From NCBI GenBank assembly GCA_031556725.1, contig JAVBSL010000034.1:1-64000 (forward strand): a stretch of 64,000 nt of DNA, read 5' to 3'. Positions 32,770-41,396 of this stretch are shown piece after piece. Origin of the DNA: UBA935 sp031556725. GTDB lineage: Bacteria > Bacillota > Clostridia > Lachnospirales > Lachnospiraceae. Below the pieces are notes generated by a model. It saw only the letters and a program-made list of their open reading frames with translations, did not search any database and had not been told where the DNA came from. The translations under genes were made by a program, and so were the position numbers. How positions within the stretch are numbered: the stretch's first letter is position 1; each line of letters begins with the position of its first letter.

Positions 32770-32781
32770 TGCGAATGAATC

Positions 32782-32821
32782 GGGCTTCAAACTTATAAAT
32801 GTTTGAAGTCCTTTCTTTTTT
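32782..32821 (+). terminator. Terminator after rpmA
   Basis: GGGCTTCAAAC (32782-32792) pairs with GTTTGAAGTCC (32801-32811) with one G-U, followed by TTTCTTTTTT. Two small hairpins (CCCC/GGGG at 32825-32839, GCCC/GGGC at 32842-32855) then precede the obgE ribosome-binding site; no separate obgE promoter was recognised. Confidence 0.85.
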
Positions 32822-32867
32822 AGACCCCATATAACGGGGATGCCCAATATCGGGCAGGAGGTTTATC

Positions 32868-34157
32868 ATGTTTGCGGACAGAGCAAAAATAGTTATAAAG
32901 AGCGGTAAAGGCGGAGACGGACATGTTTCTTTTCGCCGGGAAAAATATGTACCTAACGGTGGTCCTGACGGGGGCGATGGAGGACATGGCGGCAGTGTTA
33001 TTTTTGAAGTGGATGAAGGCTTAAATACCCTCACTGATTTTCGGCATATCCGTAATTACAAAGCCCAAAGCGGTGAGGATGGCGGTAAACGGAACTGCCG
33101 GGGGAAAAATGGTGAAGATATCATTATAAAAGTACCCCAGGGCACCATTATCAAAGAAGCGGAGAGCGGCAAGGTCATCGTGGACATGTCAGCCGAAAAC
33201 CGGCGTTTTGTTATGCTTACCGGTGGCCGTGGCGGAAACGGCAATCAACATTATGCCACCAGTACCATGCAGGCTCCCAAATATGCCCAGCCGGGCCAGC
33301 CGGCCAGAGAGCTGGAGCTGTTGCTGGAACTTAAGGTAATTGCCGATGTGGGTCTGGTAGGCTTTCCCAATGTGGGAAAATCCACTTTGCTGTCGATGGT
33401 TTCCAATGCCAAGCCGAAAATTGCAAATTATCATTTTACAACTTTAAATCCCAATCTGGGTGTGGTAGACTTAAAGGAGGCTAAAGGCTTTGTAATCGCT
33501 GATATTCCCGGATTGATTGAAGGTGCTTCCGAAGGTGTGGGTCTGGGATTTGAATTTCTTCGCCACATCGAAAGAACCAAGGTGATTATTCACATCGTGG
33601 ATGCGGCATCTACCGAAGGCAGAGATCCCATCGGAGATATTTATGCAATCAATCAGGAACTGGAAACTTACAATCCGGAAATTGCCGGGAGACCCCAGGT
33701 CATTGCGGCTAACAAAATTGATATGATTTATGCCGGTGATGAGGATCCGGTAGATAAAATACGAGCCGAATTTGAGCCTAAAGGGGTAAAGGTTTTCCCC
33801 ATTTCGGCAGTTAGCGGCAAGGGCATTACAGAATTACTTTATCACGTAAGGAACTTACTGGATACCCTGGATGATAAACCGGTAGTTTTTGAACAGGAGT
33901 ACTTTCCGGAAGATATGCTGATTGATAACAATGAGCCTTATACGGTTACTTTTGATCAAGAAGCTAAGGAATATGTGGTGGAAGGCCCGCGTATCGAAAA
34001 GATGCTGGGTTATACCAATCTGGAATCGGAAAAAGGCTTTGCTTTCTTCCAAAGGTTCTTAAAAGACACCGGCATTCTGGCAGAATTGGAAAAATTGGGT
34101 ATTTCCGAAGGAGATACCGTTCGGATGTACGGACTATCCTTTGATTACTATAAATAG
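32868..34157 (+). CDS. obgE: GTPase ObgE (CgtA)
   Basis: Essential ribosome-associated GTPase involved in 50S assembly and stress signalling. The 429-aa protein has the glycine-rich Obg fold (about 1-158; GPDGGDGGHGG and GGRGGNGNQHYAT), the G domain with G1 GFPNVGKST, G2 region YHFTTLNPNLG, G3 DIPGLIEGA, G4 NKID, and a C-terminal OCT domain (about 345-429). It follows rplU-rpmA as in most bacteria and leads obgE-yhbY-nadD-yqeK-rsfS. Confidence 0.98.
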   Translation: MFADRAKIVIKSGKGGDGHVSFRREKYVPNGGPDGGDGGHGGSVIFEVDEGLNTLTDFRHIRNYKAQSGEDGGKRNCRGKNGEDIIIKVPQGTIIKEAESGKVIVDMSAENRRFVMLTGGRGGNGNQHYATSTMQAPKYAQPGQPARELELLLELKVIADVGLVGFPNVGKSTLLSMVSNAKPKIANYHFTTLNPNLGVVDLKEAKGFVIADIPGLIEGASEGVGLGFEFLRHIERTKVIIHIVDAASTEGRDPIGDIYAINQELETYNPEIAGRPQVIAANKIDMIYAGDEDPVDKIRAEFEPKGVKVFPISAVSGKGITELLYHVRNLLDTLDDKPVVFEQEYFPEDMLIDNNEPYTVTFDQEAKEYVVEGPRIEKMLGYTNLESEKGFAFFQRFLKDTGILAELEKLGISEGDTVRMYGLSFDYYK

Positions 34158-34167
34158 GAGAATGTAG

Positions 34168-34458
34168 ATGACAAGCAAACAAAGAGCATATTTAAAAGGA
34201 CTTGCAAGCACCCTGGAACCGTTGTTTCAGATCGGGAAAGCAAGTTTGACACCGGAAGTGACCGAAGCCATTTCGGAGGCCTTTAATAACCGTGAGCTGA
34301 TTAAGGTTGCGGTATTGAAAAACTGTATGGATGATCCCAGGACGATTGCCGAAGTACTGGCTGACCGGACTCATTCACAGGTAGTACATGTTATTGGCAA
34401 GAAGATTATTTTATATAAAGAAAATAAGGATCACAAAAAGATATTTCTGCCTTTATAA
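34168..34458 (+). CDS. yhbY: YhbY/CRM-domain RNA-binding protein
   Basis: A 96-residue protein made of one CRM domain, binding pre-50S ribosomal RNA. The family signature is present: KQRAYLKGLASTLEPLFQIGK near the N-terminus, and the GxxG-type loop region FNNRELIKVAVL. It sits between obgE and nadD, as yqeI does in B. subtilis next to nadD-yqeK-rsfS, which supports a ribosome-assembly role. Confidence 0.93.
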   Translation: MTSKQRAYLKGLASTLEPLFQIGKASLTPEVTEAISEAFNNRELIKVAVLKNCMDDPRTIAEVLADRTHSQVVHVIGKKIILYKENKDHKKIFLPL

Positions 34459-34472
34459 AGAGAAAGGTTGCG

Positions 34473-35081
34473 ATGATGAAGAAAATCGGTTTTTTAGGTG
34501 GAACCTTTAACCCCATTCATACCGGTCATTTGCTGATTGCGGAAGCAGCCAGAGAGTATCTGAAATTGGAAAAAGTCATTTTTATGCCCAGTGGATGTTC
34601 TTATATGAAGACGGACATGGATATTCCGGAGGCGGTCATACGTCTGGAGATGATCAGGCTGGCGGTGGCGGACAACCCTTTTTTTACAGTGTCCGACATG
34701 GAAATCCTGCGATCCGGGAATACCTATACTTATGAAACCATAGAACAGCTGAAAGCAGAAAATCCGGATACGGAAATCGTCTTTATCGTAGGGGCAGACA
34801 CCCTTTTTACAATGGAAAAGTGGAAGATGCCGGAGCGGATATTTAAGGAAGCTATTATTGCGGCCGCTGTAAGGGATGATAAAAGTCCCACGGAAATGCA
34901 AAGGCAAATTGATTATCTGACCGATAAGTATCATGGAGATATTCGTTTGCTGCCCATTAAAAATGTGGAAATTTCCTCTACGGATATCAGGACACTTACA
35001 AAAAGCGGGAAGTCCATCCGTTATATGCTGCCTGATGCAGTAAGAGAATATATATCAGAAAATGAAATCTATGGAGAGTGA
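34473..35081 (+). CDS. nadD: Nicotinate-nucleotide adenylyltransferase
   Basis: Forms deamido-NAD+ from nicotinate mononucleotide and ATP. It carries the nucleotidyltransferase motif GGTFNPIHTGHLLIAE and the second motif ISSTDIRTL; 202 aa is normal. ATG 34473 and ATG 34476 are both possible (AAAGG 5 or 8 bases upstream); MKKIGFLGG from 34476 matches relatives best. It nearly abuts yqeK. Confidence 0.95.
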   Translation: MMKKIGFLGGTFNPIHTGHLLIAEAAREYLKLEKVIFMPSGCSYMKTDMDIPEAVIRLEMIRLAVADNPFFTVSDMEILRSGNTYTYETIEQLKAENPDTEIVFIVGADTLFTMEKWKMPERIFKEAIIAAAVRDDKSPTEMQRQIDYLTDKYHGDIRLLPIKNVEISSTDIRTLTKSGKSIRYMLPDAVREYISENEIYGE

Positions 35082-35083
35082 AG

Positions 35084-35698
35084 ATGAAAACAACCGATAT
35101 TTCCAAGATTCGTAAATCTATTGAAAAAACATTGGATGCCAAACGTTACGAACATACTTTAGGTGTAACTTACACGGCGGCCACATTGGCGATGTGCCAT
35201 GGCGGCGATATGAAACGGGCCCAGATTGCCGGTCTTTTGCATGATTGCGCTAAATGTATCGACAATCAAAAAAAAATTACTATTTGTGAGAAACACAACA
35301 TTGAAATTAACGACATTGAGCGTCGAAATCCTTTTTTACTGCATGCCAAGGTGGGAAGCTACATTACCATGCATAAGTATAACATTACCGATGAAGATAT
35401 TGTCCATGCTATTTTAAATCATACTACCGGACGGCCAAATATGTCTTTGCTGGAGAAAATAATTTACGTAGCCGATTATATTGAACCGGGCCGAAAACAG
35501 GCACCCAATCTGACCGCAGTCAGGCAGATGGCTTTTGCGGATTTGGACAATGCACTTTTGATGATATTAGAGGATACCCTGGTTTATCTGGATACCCTGG
35601 GCGGAGATATCGATCCCATGACCAGAAAAACCTATGAATTTTATAAGATGATGAGTGAAACTCATTTGGAAGAGGAGAAAAAAGAAGCAGATGAATGA
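35084..35698 (+). CDS. yqeK: HD-domain diadenosine tetraphosphate hydrolase YqeK
   Basis: Symmetrical Ap4A hydrolase of the HD superfamily, cutting the alarmone Ap4A to two ADP. Metal ligands are visible: H in YEHTLGV, the HD pair in LLHDCAK, and later H residues in NHTTGRPNMS and ADYIEPGRKQ. ATG 35084 has GGAG at 7 bases; GTG 35078 would overlap nadD. The nadD-yqeK-rsfS order is the usual one in Firmicutes. Confidence 0.93.
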   Translation: MKTTDISKIRKSIEKTLDAKRYEHTLGVTYTAATLAMCHGGDMKRAQIAGLLHDCAKCIDNQKKITICEKHNIEINDIERRNPFLLHAKVGSYITMHKYNITDEDIVHAILNHTTGRPNMSLLEKIIYVADYIEPGRKQAPNLTAVRQMAFADLDNALLMILEDTLVYLDTLGGDIDPMTRKTYEFYKMMSETHLEEEKKEADE

Positions 35699-36047
35699 TG
35701 CAACTTCAAACAAAATGGCAAAGTTAGCCATTGAAGCATTAGAAAATAAAAAAGCCGAAGATATTAGAATTATAGATATCAGTGATGTTTCCGTGTTGGG
35801 TGATTACTTTATTATTGCCAGCGGTAACAACCGCAACCAGCTCCAGACCATGTGTGATGAAGTGGAGCAGATCTTAGGCAGAAACGGACACCCGGTAAAA
35901 CAGATTGAAGGATATGATACTGCCAATTGGATTTTATTGGATTTTGGTGACATAATCGTTCATGTTTTTGACAATGAAAACCGCCTTTTTTACAATTTGG
36001 AAAGAATTTGGCGTGACGGTAAGGATATAAAAGCAGAAGAATTATGA
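35691..36047 (+). CDS. rsfS: Ribosomal silencing factor RsfS
   Basis: Binds L14 on the 50S subunit and blocks joining with the 30S subunit in starvation. The 118-aa protein has the family core IDISDVSVLGDYFIIASGNNR and GYDTANWILLDFGDIIVHVF. ATG 35691 overlaps the yqeK stop; an upstream ATG at 35655 lies inside yqeK and encodes an unrelated Lys-rich stretch. It overlaps the MATE gene start by 4 bases. Confidence 0.94.
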   Translation: MNDATSNKMAKLAIEALENKKAEDIRIIDISDVSVLGDYFIIASGNNRNQLQTMCDEVEQILGRNGHPVKQIEGYDTANWILLDFGDIIVHVFDNENRLFYNLERIWRDGKDIKAEEL

Positions 36048-37447
36048 AAACATTAAGTAAAAAGTTAATCGGTGACAAGAAATTCTATCGTATGGTACTG
36101 GGAATTGCGGTCCCCATTATGATTCAAAACGGAATCACTAATTTTGTGGCACTTTTGGATAATATTATGGTAGGACAGGTAGGCACTGAGCCGATGTCCG
36201 GAGTTGCCATCGTAAATCAATTAATTTTCGTGTTTAATATCTGCATTTTTGGAGGAATCTCCGGTGCAGGTATTTTTGGTGCACAGTTTTTTGGCTGTGG
36301 GGATCATAAAGGGGTTCGGAATGCATTTCGCTTCAAGCTGATTATCTGTGGATTTATGACCATATTGGCATTTGTCCTTTTTATTTTCAAAGGTGAATTT
36401 CTGGTTGGTCTTTATTTACACGGTGATACCACCACGGCAGCAATGGAAACCAGCAAATATGCGCTTCAATATTTACGCATCATGCTCATCGGGATGGTTC
36501 CTTTTGCCATTGAGCAGGCCTATTCCAGTACCTTGCGGGAAACAGGTGAAACGGTATTGCCGATGAAGGCCGGTATTTGTGCGGTGCTCGTTAATCTGGT
36601 TTTTAATTATCTGTTGATTTTCGGTAAATTCGGCTTTCCTGAATTGGGAGTTGTGGGTGCCGCCATTGCAACGGTAATTGCCCGTTTTGTGGAAATGGGT
36701 ATTATCGTGGGTTGGACGCATATGAATGCGCATAAGAATTTATTTATTATTGGAGCTTATAAAAACTTTAGGGTACCATCACATTTGGTGAAAAATGTCC
36801 TTGTTAAAGGCACGCCGTTAATGCTCAATGAGGTTTTATGGGCATCAGCGCAGGCCGTATTGATGCAATGTTATTCTATCAGAGGACTGCCGGTAATAGC
36901 CGCCTTTAACATCAGTTCAACCATTTCAAATGTCTTTAATATTGTATTCATTGCCATGGGAAGTGCGGTGGCCATTATTACGGGACAGCTTTTAGGTGCC
37001 GGCAAGATGGAAGAAGCCAAGGACACTACCTGGAAACTGATTGCTTTTTCAGTGGCAAGTTGTCTTGTGATGGGACTGCTGATGTCGTTTTGCGCTCCTG
37101 CCTTCCCAAGGATATATAATACGACAGCAGAAGTTCATAGTCTGGCCACCAGGTTGATCTGGGTTACGGCCGCCACCATGTTTATGCATGCCTTTATGCA
37201 TTCGGCTTATTTTACTTTACGGGCAGGCGGTAAGACGATTATTACTTTTATATTTGACAGTGTTTATGCCTGGTGCATCAGTATTCCGGTAGCCTTTTTG
37301 CTGAGCCGTTATACCGGCCTTCCCATTGTACCGGTTTACCTGATTTGCCAGCTGACCGAAATCTTTAAGTGTATCTTAGGATTTTATTTATTAAAAAAAG
37401 GAGTCTGGCTGCAAAATATTATTCATACAGACAGGGAAAAAGCGTGA
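36044..37447 (+). CDS. MATE family efflux transporter
   Basis: A 467-residue multidrug and toxin extrusion protein with about twelve hydrophobic helices in two similar halves. Typical MATE elements are IMIQNGITNFVALLDNIMVGQVG at the first helices and the GLPVIAAFNISSTISNVF region at the start of the second half. It would export cationic compounds using Na+ or H+ gradients; the substrate cannot be predicted. An ATGA-type overlap ties it to rsfS, so it is expressed with the ribosome-assembly operon. Its stop codon is embedded in a terminator hairpin. Confidence 0.9.
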   Translation: MKTLSKKLIGDKKFYRMVLGIAVPIMIQNGITNFVALLDNIMVGQVGTEPMSGVAIVNQLIFVFNICIFGGISGAGIFGAQFFGCGDHKGVRNAFRFKLIICGFMTILAFVLFIFKGEFLVGLYLHGDTTTAAMETSKYALQYLRIMLIGMVPFAIEQAYSSTLRETGETVLPMKAGICAVLVNLVFNYLLIFGKFGFPELGVVGAAIATVIARFVEMGIIVGWTHMNAHKNLFIIGAYKNFRVPSHLVKNVLVKGTPLMLNEVLWASAQAVLMQCYSIRGLPVIAAFNISSTISNVFNIVFIAMGSAVAIITGQLLGAGKMEEAKDTTWKLIAFSVASCLVMGLLMSFCAPAFPRIYNTTAEVHSLATRLIWVTAATMFMHAFMHSAYFTLRAGGKTIITFIFDSVYAWCISIPVAFLLSRYTGLPIVPVYLICQLTEIFKCILGFYLLKKGVWLQNIIHTDREKA

Positions 37448-37464
37448 GATTTTACTCTCACGCT
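37441..37464. terminator. Terminator at the end of the MATE gene
   Basis: A perfect 9-base-pair stem, AGCGTGAGA with TCTCACGCT, containing the MATE stop codon, with TTTGCTT following. It may also serve the convergent DUF378 transcript from the other strand. Confidence 0.6.
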
Positions 37465-37487
37465 TTGCTTGAATATTTCATAACCCA

Positions 37488-37508
37488 GAAGAATGCTGTG
37501 CATTCTTC
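37488..37508. repeat. Hairpin repeat copy 1 (GAAGAAYGC type)
   Basis: GAAGAATGC-TGT-GCATTCTTC, a 9-base-pair stem with a 3-base loop, preceded by ACCCA. A close relative sits at 39228-39248 with the same preceding ACCC. The two share stem sequence and geometry but have different loops and compensated stem bases (T-A versus C-G). Confidence 0.6.
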
Positions 37509-37509
37509 C

Positions 37510-37528
37510 AGCCAAGCTATGCTTGGCT
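37510..37528 (-). terminator. Hairpin directly after DUF378 gene
   Basis: AGCCAAGC-TAT-GCTTGGCT, 8 base pairs and a 3-base loop, touching the DUF378 stop codon. Together with the neighbouring repeat it likely ends the minus-strand transcript, although no long T tract follows. Confidence 0.5.
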
Positions 37529-37746
37529 TAGTCTCTGATACGATCAGTTCCGCCCGCATACATATAGAAGGTAAAAAGGTAAATACCGCTGATGCCCACA
37601 AGAGCATATATAATACGGGTAATCCATGACATACTACCAAATATAAAGGAAACAAGGTCGAAGCTGAAAATACCGATCAATCCCCAGTTTAAAGCACCTA
37701 TAATGGCAATTGTCAAGGCGATGCAATCCAATGCTTTGTTATTCAT
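37528..37746 (-). CDS. DUF378 family small membrane protein
   Basis: A 72-residue protein with two transmembrane helices (about 8-28 and 40-62) and the DUF378 pattern ALDCIALTIAIIGALNWGLI and RIIYALVGISGIY. Such proteins are widespread in Firmicutes with no known function. GGAGG lies 8 bases before the ATG. It is a single-gene unit between two plus-strand operons. Confidence 0.88.
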   Translation of the reverse strand: MNNKALDCIALTIAIIGALNWGLIGIFSFDLVSFIFGSMSWITRIIYALVGISGIYLFTFYMYAGGTDRIRD

Positions 37747-37858
37747 GATGATACCTCCAATCTATTAATAAAACTTCAAAAACAAAAAAATGTTTTCGGT
37801 TTATTCTTACCTTTATTACGCTTATTATCCAACCATATTTATCAAATTTCAAAAAAAG

Positions 37859-37887
37859 TTGACAAAATCAAGGTTTCCGTGTAATAT
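37859..37887 (+). promoter_or_regulatory. Promoter of livJ
   Basis: Perfect TTGACA (37859-37864), 17-base spacer, TAATAT (37882-37887). The 5' leader is about 28 bases with AGGAGG before the ATG. Confidence 0.8.
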
Positions 37888-37921
37888 CAATAACGTATAT
37901 TTATAATAGGAGGAACAAATT

Positions 37922-39163
37922 ATGAAAAAGATGAACAAGGTTTTAAGTCTTGCACTGGCATTAGCCCTTGGAATGACAACAATCGTTGGTTGCGGAAGCA
38001 AAACAGATAATGCTGCCGGAACAACCGAAACAAAAACAGAAGCAACCGCAGATGCACCGGCAACAACAGACGGTTCGGCATTTATGATCGGCGGTATCGG
38101 ACCGCTTACCGGCGGAGCAGCAGTATACGGTGTGGCAGTTCAGAATGGCGCACAGATTGCAGTTGATGAAATCAACGCAGCCGGCGGTATTAATGGTACA
38201 CCTATTCAGTTCAATATGCAGGACGACGAATTAGATGCTGAAAAATCTATTAATGCATATAATACTTTAAAAGACTGGGGTATGAATATTCTTTTAGGAA
38301 CCGTAACCAGTGGATGTTGTGTAGCAGTAGCTGATAAGACCGCTGCCGACAATATGTTCCAGATTACTCCTTCAGGTTCTTCAACCAGCTGTATCGAAGG
38401 TAAGACCAATGTATTCCAGGTTTGCTTTACTGACCCTAACCAGGGAATCGGTTCTGCTCAGTACATCGGTGAAAAGGGTGTTGAAGTGGCTGACGGTAAA
38501 CTTGCTAATCAGGTGGCTGTTATTTATGACAGTTCTGATGTATATTCTACCGGAATTTATGAAAAATTTGCTGAAGAAGCAGCTAATCAGAACTTTGATA
38601 TCGTTGCTGTAGAAGCATTTACTGCTGATAACAAAACCGATTTTTCCGTACAGCTTCAGAAAGCCAAAGATGCCGGCGCAAGTCTTGTATACTTGCCTAT
38701 TTACTACACCGAAGCATCCTTGATCCTGACTCAGGCAGCAAGTATGGAATATGCACCTAAGTTCTTTGGCTGTGATGGTCTGGATGGTATTCTTGGTGTT
38801 GAAAACTTTGATACTTCTTTAGCTGAAGGCGTTATCTTGTTAACACCCTTCGCTGCTGACGCGACAGATGACCAGACAAAGGCTTTTGTAGCTGAATATC
38901 AGAAGAGATTTAATGAAGTTCCCAACCAGTTTGCCGCTGATGCTTATGATGGTATCTATGCAATCAAAGCTGCTATCGAAAAGAGTGGTGTAACATCTGA
39001 TATGAGTGTTTCTGATATCTGTGAAGGCATGAAGACAGCTATGACCGAAATTTCCATCGATGGTCTGACCGGTACCGGCATGACCTGGTTAGCTACCGGT
39101 GAAGTTAATAAAGCGCCTAAAGCAATGAAGATTGCTGATGGCTCATATCAATTAATCCAATAA
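37922..39163 (+). CDS. livJ: Branched-chain amino acid ABC transporter substrate-binding lipoprotein
   Basis: Extracellular binding protein (413 aa) anchored by lipid at Cys24 (lipobox IVGC). A Thr/Glu/Ala-rich linker follows (about 25-55), then the periplasmic-binding type 1 fold (Peripla_BP_6), with IGGIGPLTGGAAVYGVA and INAAGGINGTPIQF. It should deliver Leu/Ile/Val or a related amino acid to the LivHMGF complex encoded downstream. It is separated from livH by a hairpin, a terminator and a new promoter, which allows the binding protein to be made in excess of the membrane parts. Confidence 0.93.
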   Translation: MKKMNKVLSLALALALGMTTIVGCGSKTDNAAGTTETKTEATADAPATTDGSAFMIGGIGPLTGGAAVYGVAVQNGAQIAVDEINAAGGINGTPIQFNMQDDELDAEKSINAYNTLKDWGMNILLGTVTSGCCVAVADKTAADNMFQITPSGSSTSCIEGKTNVFQVCFTDPNQGIGSAQYIGEKGVEVADGKLANQVAVIYDSSDVYSTGIYEKFAEEAANQNFDIVAVEAFTADNKTDFSVQLQKAKDAGASLVYLPIYYTEASLILTQAASMEYAPKFFGCDGLDGILGVENFDTSLAEGVILLTPFAADATDDQTKAFVAEYQKRFNEVPNQFAADAYDGIYAIKAAIEKSGVTSDMSVSDICEGMKTAMTEISIDGLTGTGMTWLATGEVNKAPKAMKIADGSYQLIQ

Positions 39164-39227
39164 TAGGGTGAAAAGATATACTAATGCGCGAAAGAACTGC
39201 ACATAAGTATAACTAAAGTTTCACCCG

Positions 39228-39248
39228 GAAGAACGCAGAGCGTTCTTC
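39228..39248. repeat. Hairpin repeat copy 2 (GAAGAAYGC type)
   Basis: GAAGAACGC-AGA-GCGTTCTTC, a 9-base-pair stem preceded by ACCCG, matching the copy at 37488-37508. It lies in the livJ-livH gap upstream of the true terminator. Confidence 0.6.
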
Positions 39249-39270
39249 TTAAATAATTTACGTATAAGAG

Positions 39271-39302
39271 TGGGTGCGATTTTTAAATCGTACCCATTTT
39301 TT
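39271..39302 (+). terminator. Terminator after livJ
   Basis: TGGGTGCGATTT pairs with AAATCGTACCCA (one G-U), with a run of six T at the end (39297-39302). Confidence 0.85.
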
Positions 39303-39314
39303 AGGGGAAGGAAC

Positions 39315-39344
39315 TTGCCTTTTACCCTTATTATCTGGTATACT
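39315..39344 (+). promoter_or_regulatory. Promoter of livHMGF
   Basis: TTGCCT (39315-39320), 18-base spacer, and TATACT (39339-39344) with an upstream TG making an extended -10 (TGGTATACT). Confidence 0.65.
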
Positions 39345-39398
39345 AAATCATTGCTTTGTATTAATATATTTATTATTTGCTAAAATGGAGAAAATATT

Positions 39399-40286
39399 AT
39401 GATGAGTTTTATTTCTTATTTAATAAGCGGTATCAGTCTGGGGAGTGTTTATGCGATTATTGCCCTTGGATATACGATGGTTTACGGTATTGCCAAGATG
39501 CTTAATTTTGCTCATGGAGATGTCATAATGGTTGGAAGTTTTACAGTGTTTTGGGGTGTGAGTATGCAGGGACTCAATCCGGTTCTTTCGGTGATGCTTT
39601 CGATTGTACTTTGTACCTTGCTGGGAATCACCATTGAATTTATTGCCTATCGCCCTTTGCGGCAGGCAGCTTCTTCGCTGGTAGTTCTGATTACGGCTAT
39701 TGGCGTGAGCTATTTTTTACAGAATCTTGCTTTGCTGATCTTTGGTGCAAATACCAAATCATTTACCTCAATGGTACCTTTGAAACCGATTAAATTGGCA
39801 GGAGGAAGTATCATCATTTCAGGTGAAACGATTGTAACGGTAATTTCCTGTTTAATTATTATGATCTGTTTGACTTTATTTATTAAGAAAACCAAACCGG
39901 GACAGGCTATGCTTGCAGTTTCCGAAGATAAAGGGGCCGCACAGTTAATGGGGATTAATGTTAACGGAACCATAACCTTGACTTTTGCCATCGGTTCGGG
40001 ATTGGCGGCAATTGCCGGTATTCTGCTTTGTTCGGCTTATCCTTCCTTAACGCCGTATACCGGATCCATGCCTGGTATCAAAGCCTTTGTAGCAGCGGTA
40101 TTCGGCGGCATCGGTTCGATTCCGGGTGCATTGATCGGCGGTATCTTATTGGGAATTATTGAGATATTCGGAAAAGCATATGTTTCATCGCAATTGTCGG
40201 ATGCCATTGTATTTATGGTTTTAATTATTGTCCTGTTAGTAAAACCCACCGGTATTCTGGGTAAAAAATTGCAGGAAAAGGTATAG
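39399..40286 (+). CDS. livH: Branched-chain amino acid ABC transporter permease LivH
   Basis: A 295-residue membrane permease with about eight helices. The start ISGISLGSVYAIIALGYTMVYG and the MLNFAHGDVIMVG motif are characteristic of LivH, as is the cytoplasmic coupling region EDKGAAQLMGINVN. It pairs with LivM to form the channel. ATG 39399 has GGAG at 8 bases. LivM follows after 5-11 bases. Confidence 0.95.
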   Translation: MMSFISYLISGISLGSVYAIIALGYTMVYGIAKMLNFAHGDVIMVGSFTVFWGVSMQGLNPVLSVMLSIVLCTLLGITIEFIAYRPLRQAASSLVVLITAIGVSYFLQNLALLIFGANTKSFTSMVPLKPIKLAGGSIIISGETIVTVISCLIIMICLTLFIKKTKPGQAMLAVSEDKGAAQLMGINVNGTITLTFAIGSGLAAIAGILLCSAYPSLTPYTGSMPGIKAFVAAVFGGIGSIPGALIGGILLGIIEIFGKAYVSSQLSDAIVFMVLIIVLLVKPTGILGKKLQEKV

Positions 40287-40297
40287 GAGGAATGATT

Positions 40298-41395
40298 GTG
40301 AAAAATAAGACTGCTTTGTTGAATATTCCTAAAAATATAAGAGACAATCTGATTACCTATGGTATTGTTTTGGCAGCATATATTGTGGTACAGATATTAC
40401 TGGCCAACGGTAAGGTAACTAACCTGATGCAGGGCCTGTTGGTGCCTCTTTGCGTATACATTATTCTGGCAGTATCCTTGAACCTGACGGTTGGTATTCT
40501 GGGCGAGTTGAGCTTGGGACACGCCGGTTTTATGTGTCTGGGTGCTTTTTCCGGAGCGTTCTTTTCAAAATGTATGGCGGATACCATTACCGTGAGCCTG
40601 GTGCGGTTTGTTCTGGCTATTTTAATCGGGGCGGCAGTAGCCGGAATTTTTGGATTCCTGATCGGAATGCCGGTTCTTCGGTTGAAAGGCGATTATCTCG
40701 CCATTGTAACACTGGCCTTTGGTGAGATTATTAAAAATATCATAAATGCCCTTTACGTTGGAATTGACGGTAATGGTTTTCATTTTTCCTTAAAAGACTC
40801 CATGTCTTTACATTTGGAAAAAGATGGAATGGTAGTAATCAATGGTGCCCAGGGTATCATCGGCACGCCTCAGAATTCTACCTTTACGATGGGTGTTATT
40901 TTAATTTTTATAACTTTATTTATTGTTTTAAATCTGATTAAATCCCGAGATGGCCGGGCGATTATGTCGGTCAGGGATAATCTGATTGCGGCGGAATCGG
41001 TTGGTATTAATATTACCAAATATAAATTAATGGCTTTTTCCATATCGGCAGCTCTGGCCGGTGTAGCCGGCGTGCTGTATTCACATAATCTCAGCAGTGT
41101 AGCTGCAACTCCCAAAAACTTTGGTTATAATATGTCTATTATGATTTTGGTATTTGTAGTATTGGGTGGCATCGGTAATATTCGGGGTTCGATTATTGCT
41201 GCGGTAATTTTGACTCTGTTGCCGGAATTACTGCGCGGGCTGAATAATTACCGGATGCTGATCTATGCCATAGTATTGATCTTAATGATGCTCTTTAACT
41301 GGAGCCCCAAAGCTTTGGCCTGGAGAGAACGGTATTCCATCAAAAATTATATCCGGACCAGACGAAATGCGGATACAAAGAAGGAGGTACAATAA
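40298..41395 (+). CDS. livM: Branched-chain amino acid ABC transporter permease LivM
   Basis: Second permease subunit (365 aa). LTVGILGELSLGHAGFMCLGAFSGA and SVRDNLIAAESVGINITKYKL are family signatures, the latter being the loop that contacts the ATPases. I choose GTG 40298 because TAGGAGG (40284-40290) lies 7 bases before it; the ATG at 40292 is only one base from that site. A basic C-terminal tail (YIRTRRNADTKKE) overlaps nothing after livG is started at 41397. Confidence 0.94.
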   Translation: MKNKTALLNIPKNIRDNLITYGIVLAAYIVVQILLANGKVTNLMQGLLVPLCVYIILAVSLNLTVGILGELSLGHAGFMCLGAFSGAFFSKCMADTITVSLVRFVLAILIGAAVAGIFGFLIGMPVLRLKGDYLAIVTLAFGEIIKNIINALYVGIDGNGFHFSLKDSMSLHLEKDGMVVINGAQGIIGTPQNSTFTMGVILIFITLFIVLNLIKSRDGRAIMSVRDNLIAAESVGINITKYKLMAFSISAALAGVAGVLYSHNLSSVAATPKNFGYNMSIMILVFVVLGGIGNIRGSIIAAVILTLLPELLRGLNNYRMLIYAIVLILMMLFNWSPKALAWRERYSIKNYIRTRRNADTKKEVQ

Positions 41396-41396
41396 T

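Noticed and set aside
36044..37447. MATE gene as horizontally acquired cargo
   Set aside because: It overlaps rsfS in the same operon and its base composition looks like its neighbours; there is no mobile-element flank.
37441..37528. CRISPR-like or satellite repeat after the MATE gene
   Set aside because: Three different hairpins, not a repeated unit with spacers; they are better read as terminators plus one copy of a dispersed hairpin.
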